From JAVBJV01 sp031555315 (GTDB taxonomy: Bacteria > Pseudomonadota > Alphaproteobacteria > Acetobacterales > Acetobacteraceae), in NCBI GenBank assembly GCA_031555315.1, contig JAVBUO010000066.1, positions 1-26,397 on the forward strand: a DNA stretch of 26,397 nucleotides, given 5' to 3'. Below the pieces are notes generated by a model. The model worked only from the letters and a program-made list of their open reading frames with translations, was not told the origin of the DNA and ran no database searches. Position numbers and translations under genes: made by a program. The stretch's first letter is position 1, and every line of letters begins with the position of its first letter. Positions 22,090 through 26,397 of this stretch are shown piece by piece.

Positions 22090-24771
22090 ATGACCGGGAC
22101 ACCGAACGCTTTCCTGCAAACCGATCCGGATCCGCAGGAAACGCAGGAGTGGCTGCAGGCGCTGACCGCAGTCATCGAACACGAAGGCCCCGAGCGGGCG
22201 CACTATCTGATCGAACAGCTGATCGCATCGGCGCGCGAAGAAGGCGCGGATATTCCCTACTCCGCCTCCACCCAGTACATCAACACCATTCCGCCGGACG
22301 ACCAGCCGAAATACCCCGGCGACGCGGACATGGAAATCAGGCTGCATTCCTACATCCGCTGGAATGCAATGGCGATGGTGGTGCGCGCCAACAAGCACAG
22401 CAACGTCGGCGGCCACATTGCCTCCTTCGCCTCGGCCGCCGCGCTTTACGACGTTGGCCTGTCCCATTTCTGGCACGCCCCCTCGGCCGTCCATGATGGC
22501 GACCTGATTTTCTTCCAGGGCCATTCCATTCCCGGCATTTACGCCCGCGCCTTCATGCTCGGCCGTCTTACCGGAGAGCAGCTCGACAGCTTCCGCCAGG
22601 AGGTGGACGGCAAGGGCATTTCCTCCTACCCCCACCCGTGGCTGATGCCGGATTTCTGGCAGTTTCCGACCGTATCGATGGGCCTCGGCCCCCTGCAGGC
22701 GATCTATCAGGCCCGCTTCATGAAGTACCTCGCCTCACGCGGCCTGATCGACGCCGCGCGCGCCGCACAGCGCAAGGTATGGGCTTTCCTCGGCGACGGC
22801 GAAACCGACGAGGTGGAATCCCTCGGCGCCATAGGCATGGCCGCGCGCGAGAAGCTCGACAACCTGATCTTCGTCATCAACTGCAACCTGCAGCGGCTGG
22901 ACGGCCCGGTGCGGGGCAACGGCAAGATCATCCAGGAACTGGAAGCCGAATTCCGCGGCGCGGGCTGGAACGTGCTGAAGGTGATCTGGGGCACGCACTG
23001 GGATGCGCTGTTCGCACGCGACAAAAAAGGCATCCTGAAGAAACGCATGATGGAATGCGTGGATGGCGAATACCAGACCTTCAAGGCCAAGAACGGTGCC
23101 TATGTGCGCGAACATTTCTTCAACACGCCGGAGTTGAAGGAACTCGTCGCCGACTGGACCGACGACGAAATCTGGAACCTGAATCGCGGCGGACACGACC
23201 TGTTCAAGATTTTCGCCGCCTACAAGGCCGCCACCGAGCACAAGGGCCAGCCGACGGTGATCCTGGCCAAAACGATCAAAGGCTTCGGCATGGGAAATGC
23301 CGGCGAGGCGATGAACATTTCCCACCAGCAGAAAAAGCTTGATCTGGATTCCGTGCGGCGCTTCCGCGACCGCTTCGGCCTGCCGGTGCCGGACGACAAA
23401 CTGGAAGAGCTGCCGTACCTGAAGCTGCCGGAAAACTCGCCCGAACACAAATACATGCTGGAGCGCCGCATGGCGCTGGGCGGTTTCCTGCCGCAGCGCC
23501 GCCGCCACGCTGCGCCGCTGGCGGTGCCCGCGCTGTCCGCCTTCGACGCGCTGCTGAAAGCTTCCGGCGAAGGTCTCGAGCTCTCGACCACGATGGCGCT
23601 CGTGCGCATCATGAACACCCTGCTCAAGGACAAGAACATTGGCCGCCACGTCGTGCCCATCGTGCCGGACGAGTCGCGCACCTTCGGCATGGAAGGCATG
23701 TTCCGCCAGTACGGCATCTGGAACCAGCAGGGCCAGAACTACGTACCCGAAGACCATGACCAGCTCATGTTCTACAAGGAAAGCAAGACCGGGCAGGTTC
23801 TGCAGGAAGGCATCAACGAGGCCGGAGCGATGGCCGACTGGATCGCCGCGGGCACCGCGTACAGCGTGCACAACGTGCAGATGGTGCCGTTCTACATCTT
23901 CTATTCGATGTTCGGCCTGCAGCGCACCATGGACCTGTGCTGGGCGGCGGCGGACCAGCGCACGCGCGGCTTCATGATCGGCGGCACCGCCGGGCGCACC
24001 ACGCTCAACGGCGAAGGGCTGCAGCACGAGGACGGCCACAGCCTGCTGCTGGCGAACCTGATTCCCAACTGCATCAGCTACGACCCCACTTTTGTATACG
24101 AAGCCGCCGTGGTGGTGCAGGACGGCCTGCGCCGGATGTTCGCCGAACAGGAAGACGTTTATTACTACATCACGGTGATGAACGAAAACTACGAACATCC
24201 CGCGATGCCCGAAGGCGCAGAGGCGGGCATCCTCAAGGGCATGTACGCCTTCCGCAAGGGCGGCGCGGGCCAGGGGCCGCGCGTGCAGCTGCTGGGTTCC
24301 GGCTCCATTTTCCGCGAAGTCATCGCCGCCGCCGACCTGCTGAAGAACGACTGGGGCGTCGAAGCCGATCTCTGGGGCTGCCCCAGCTTCAACGAACTGG
24401 TGCGCGACGGGCAGGACGCGGCGCGCTGGAACCTGCTGCATCCGCTGCAGGATGCGCGGAAATCCCACGTTGAAACCTGCCTGGAAGGCTCGGCCGGGCC
24501 GGTCGTCGCCGCCACCGACTACGTGAAGCTGTACGCGGAGCAGATCCGCCCCTTCGTTCCGCGCCGCTATGTAACGCTGGGCACCGACGGCTTCGGCCGC
24601 TCCGACACCCGCGAACAGCTGCGCCACTTCTTCGAGGTGGACCGCCGCTGGGTGACGCTGGCCGCGCTCAAGGCGCTGGCGGACGAAGGCGCGATCGAAC
24701 GCGACAAGGTAGCCGCCGCGCTGCTGAAGTACGGGATCGACCCGAACAAGCCGAACCCGCTGACCGTCTGA
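22090..24771 (+). CDS. aceE: Pyruvate dehydrogenase E1 component, homodimeric type
   Basis: AceE decarboxylates pyruvate with thiamine diphosphate and reductively acetylates the lipoyl groups of E2. The 893-residue single chain is the homodimeric form. The thiamine motif runs from GDGE (235-238) to NCN (264-266). Other conserved stretches are YSASTQYINTIP, NVGGHIASFASAA and the transketolase-like GRTTLNGEGLQHEDGHS. I chose the ATG at 22090 because GAGGAGAC lies just upstream; the open frame starts earlier at a TTG (22024) without support. aceF follows 13 bp later with its ribosome site overlapping this stop codon. Most alphaproteobacteria have heterotetrameric PdhA/PdhB E1 instead. Confidence 0.97.
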   Translation: MTGTPNAFLQTDPDPQETQEWLQALTAVIEHEGPERAHYLIEQLIASAREEGADIPYSASTQYINTIPPDDQPKYPGDADMEIRLHSYIRWNAMAMVVRANKHSNVGGHIASFASAAALYDVGLSHFWHAPSAVHDGDLIFFQGHSIPGIYARAFMLGRLTGEQLDSFRQEVDGKGISSYPHPWLMPDFWQFPTVSMGLGPLQAIYQARFMKYLASRGLIDAARAAQRKVWAFLGDGETDEVESLGAIGMAAREKLDNLIFVINCNLQRLDGPVRGNGKIIQELEAEFRGAGWNVLKVIWGTHWDALFARDKKGILKKRMMECVDGEYQTFKAKNGAYVREHFFNTPELKELVADWTDDEIWNLNRGGHDLFKIFAAYKAATEHKGQPTVILAKTIKGFGMGNAGEAMNISHQQKKLDLDSVRRFRDRFGLPVPDDKLEELPYLKLPENSPEHKYMLERRMALGGFLPQRRRHAAPLAVPALSAFDALLKASGEGLELSTTMALVRIMNTLLKDKNIGRHVVPIVPDESRTFGMEGMFRQYGIWNQQGQNYVPEDHDQLMFYKESKTGQVLQEGINEAGAMADWIAAGTAYSVHNVQMVPFYIFYSMFGLQRTMDLCWAAADQRTRGFMIGGTAGRTTLNGEGLQHEDGHSLLLANLIPNCISYDPTFVYEAAVVVQDGLRRMFAEQEDVYYYITVMNENYEHPAMPEGAEAGILKGMYAFRKGGAGQGPRVQLLGSGSIFREVIAAADLLKNDWGVEADLWGCPSFNELVRDGQDAARWNLLHPLQDARKSHVETCLEGSAGPVVAATDYVKLYAEQIRPFVPRRYVTLGTDGFGRSDTREQLRHFFEVDRRWVTLAALKALADEGAIERDKVAAALLKYGIDPNKPNPLTV

Positions 24772-24784
24772 GGAGAATGCCGCG

Positions 24785-26380
24785 ATGAGCCAACTGATTG
24801 AAGTCAAGGTTCCGGACATCGGCGATTTCTCCGAAGTGCCGGTCATCGAACTGTTCGTCAAACCAGGCGACACCATCGCCGTCGACGACGCTATCTGCAC
24901 GCTCGAATCGGACAAGGCGACGATGGATGTGCCCTCTTCCGCCGCCGGAACCGTCCGGGAAGTGCGGGTGAAAGTGGGCGATAAGGTCGGCGAGGGAGCG
25001 CTGCTGATCCGCATCGAGGCCACGGCGGGCGCAGCCGCTCCGGCGCAGCAGCCTGCCGCGCCAGCTCCCGCTGCTCCCGCGCCCGTGGCGGTCGCCACGG
25101 CCAGCGGCGGCGTGGTCGAGGTAACCGTGCCGGACATTGGCGATTTCTCCGACGTTCCAGTCATCGAACTGTTCGTCAAGGCCGGCGACATGCTCAAGGC
25201 CGACGATGCGATCTGCACGCTGGAGTCGGACAAGGCAACGATGGACGTGCCCTCCTCCGCCGCAGGCGTCGTGAAGGAAGTGTTCGTCAAGGTCGGCGAC
25301 AGGGTTTCGCAGGGCCGCGCACTGCTGAAACTGGAAACCACCGCCAGCATATCCGCCGCCGCACCAGCCACAGCCCCAGCGTCGACGCCTGCACCGGCTT
25401 CTTCCGCGCCCGCGCCCGCGGCAAAACCCGCCGCATCCGCTCCGGTGGAACCTGCGCAGGCCATCGGCGCCAGGGTGCACGCCAGCCCTTCCGTCCGTGC
25501 CTTCGCCCGCGAACTCGGCGTCAATCTTTCCCTGGTGAAGGCCAGCGGACCGAAAAACCGCATCCTCCGCGAAGACGTCACGGCCTTCGTCAAGGGCGCG
25601 ATGAGCTCCAGCGCCGTTCCCGGCAAAGCGGCGCAAACCGGCAGTGGTCTCGACCTGCTACCGTGGCCCAAGGTCGACTTCGCCAAATTCGGCGAAATCG
25701 AAACCCAGCCGCTGTCGCGCATCAAGAAGATTTCCGGGCAAAACCTCTCCCGCAACTGGGCGATGATCCCGGCCGTGACTTATCACGAAGATGCCGACAT
25801 TACCGGCCTGGAAGCCTTCCGTGTTCTACTGAACAAGGAGAACGAGAAATCCGGCGCCAAGCTCACCATGCTGGCTTTCCTGATCAAGGCCTGCGTCAAG
25901 GCCCTGCAGAAATTCCCGGAATTCAACTCGTCGCTGGACGGTGACAATTTAGTGTTGAAGAAGTATTTCCACATCGCCTTCGCCGCCGACACCCCGAACG
26001 GCCTCGTCGTTCCGGTGGTGAAGAACGCCGATCGCAAGGGCGTGTTCGAGATCGCCGCGGAAACAGGCGAACTGGCGAAAAAAGCGCGCGACGGCAAGCT
26101 CGGCCCCGCCGACATGTCCGGCGCCTGCTTCACCATTTCCAGCCTGGGCGGCATCGGCGGCACCTACTTCGCACCGATCATCAACGCACCGGAAGTCGCG
26201 ATTCTCGGCGTGAACAAATCGGCAATGAAGCCGGTGTGGGACGGCAAGGCTTTCGTGCCGCAACTCACCCTGCCGCTGTCGCTCACCGCCGACCATCGTG
26301 TCATCGACGGCGCGCTGGCGACCCGCTTCAATGTCTATCTCGCGCAGCTTCTGGCCGACTTCCGTCGCGTCATGCTGTAA
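24785..26380 (+). CDS. aceF: Dihydrolipoyllysine acetyltransferase, E2 of pyruvate dehydrogenase
   Basis: The 531-residue E2 has two N-terminal lipoyl domains (about 3-78 and 111-186), with lipoylated lysines K44 and K150, each in ESDKATMDVPSSAAG. Ala/Pro-rich swinging linkers lie at about 79-109 and 186-226. The peripheral-subunit-binding domain is about 231-270 (VHASPSVRAFARELGV). The catalytic acetyltransferase domain ends with TADHRVIDG, giving H504 and D508. It transfers acetyl from lipoyl-lysine to CoA. The two lipoyl domains are about three-quarters identical by eye, also at DNA level over long stretches. GAGGAGAA, overlapping the aceE stop, serves as ribosome site. Confidence 0.97.
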   Translation: MSQLIEVKVPDIGDFSEVPVIELFVKPGDTIAVDDAICTLESDKATMDVPSSAAGTVREVRVKVGDKVGEGALLIRIEATAGAAAPAQQPAAPAPAAPAPVAVATASGGVVEVTVPDIGDFSDVPVIELFVKAGDMLKADDAICTLESDKATMDVPSSAAGVVKEVFVKVGDRVSQGRALLKLETTASISAAAPATAPASTPAPASSAPAPAAKPAASAPVEPAQAIGARVHASPSVRAFARELGVNLSLVKASGPKNRILREDVTAFVKGAMSSSAVPGKAAQTGSGLDLLPWPKVDFAKFGEIETQPLSRIKKISGQNLSRNWAMIPAVTYHEDADITGLEAFRVLLNKENEKSGAKLTMLAFLIKACVKALQKFPEFNSSLDGDNLVLKKYFHIAFAADTPNGLVVPVVKNADRKGVFEIAAETGELAKKARDGKLGPADMSGACFTISSLGGIGGTYFAPIINAPEVAILGVNKSAMKPVWDGKAFVPQLTLPLSLTADHRVIDGALATRFNVYLAQLLADFRRVML

Positions 26381-26392
26381 AGGGGGCACGTC

Positions 26393-26397
26393 ATGAG
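26393..26397 (+). CDS. Possible first codon of the next gene, cut by the window edge
   Basis: An ATG at 26393-26395 follows AGGGGG (26381-26386) at a suitable distance, 12 bp after the aceF stop. Dihydrolipoamide dehydrogenase (lpdA) is the usual third gene of aceE-aceF operons and would be the natural guess, but only five bases are visible, so identity is inference from context. Confidence 0.35.

Noticed and set aside
22735..25755. Very long (about 1000-codon) open frame antisense to aceE and aceF
   Set aside because: It is the antisense shadow of two well-supported genes in GC-rich DNA; its protein has low-complexity Ala/Gly/Arg/His composition and no recognisable domain.
1..26397. CRISPR array, insertion sequence, rRNA or toxin-antitoxin pair
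   Set aside because: No regularly spaced repeats, transposase motifs, rRNA segments or small paired toxin-antitoxin frames were seen on either strand.

Overview
The window looks like a chromosomal segment from a GC-rich proteobacterium, most probably an alphaproteobacterium of the Rhodospirillales type. The grounds are the aminotransferase-hom-glpX-recJ gene order, a class I polyhydroxyalkanoate synthase, an N-terminally extended ribosomal protein S9 and the CTTGACT-type -35 box before rplM. This is inference from gene content; no 16S or marker phylogeny was possible. Nearly all sequence is coding and housekeeping in character. I found no CRISPR array, no complete mobile element and no clearly new multigene system.

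Layout. Positions 1-431 are the edge of a tRNA-targeted integrated element: the C-terminus of a tyrosine recombinase, an AT-rich strip with hairpins and repeated TTTTCAAT motifs, and a tRNA-Glu(UUC) gene. From 5834 down to 474 (minus strand) lies a tightly packed run of aminotransferase, homoserine dehydrogenase, class II fructose-bisphosphatase and RecJ, followed by the tRNA. A lipoprotein gene (5834-6532, minus) is divergent from phaC (6617-8494, plus), and an 11-bp direct repeat sits between them. From 11250 down to 8484 (minus) come rplM-rpsI, a strong hairpin, then a gamma-carbonic-anhydrase-like gene, a small lipoprotein and an unrecognised 194-residue protein.

Positions 11403-14906 hold an IlvD/Edd dehydratase (plus), then an NAD(P)-binding SDR/NmrA-like protein and an FkbM methyltransferase (both minus). 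Positions 15065-18079 (plus) form a compact run: M20 amidohydrolase, FrnE-type DsbA protein and an ADP-ribosylglycohydrolase with noticeably lower GC than its neighbours. MarC, a histidine phosphatase and aquaporin Z follow on the minus strand (18076-20124). The right end carries an orphan substrate-binding protein with its own terminator, then a promoter-led aceE-aceF operon for a homodimeric-E1 pyruvate dehydrogenase. It is cut off just at the start of the next gene.

How the parts fit: AceE/AceF make acetyl-CoA and PhaC polymerises 3-hydroxyacyl-CoA into storage polyester. GlpX serves gluconeogenesis; Hom and the aminotransferase serve amino-acid synthesis; RecJ, L13, S9 and tRNA-Glu are information-processing genes. 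The points most worth a second look are the int/tRNA junction, the phaC-lipoprotein intergenic repeat, the compositionally odd ADP-ribosylglycohydrolase and the beta/gamma-style pyruvate dehydrogenase in an alphaproteobacterial context.
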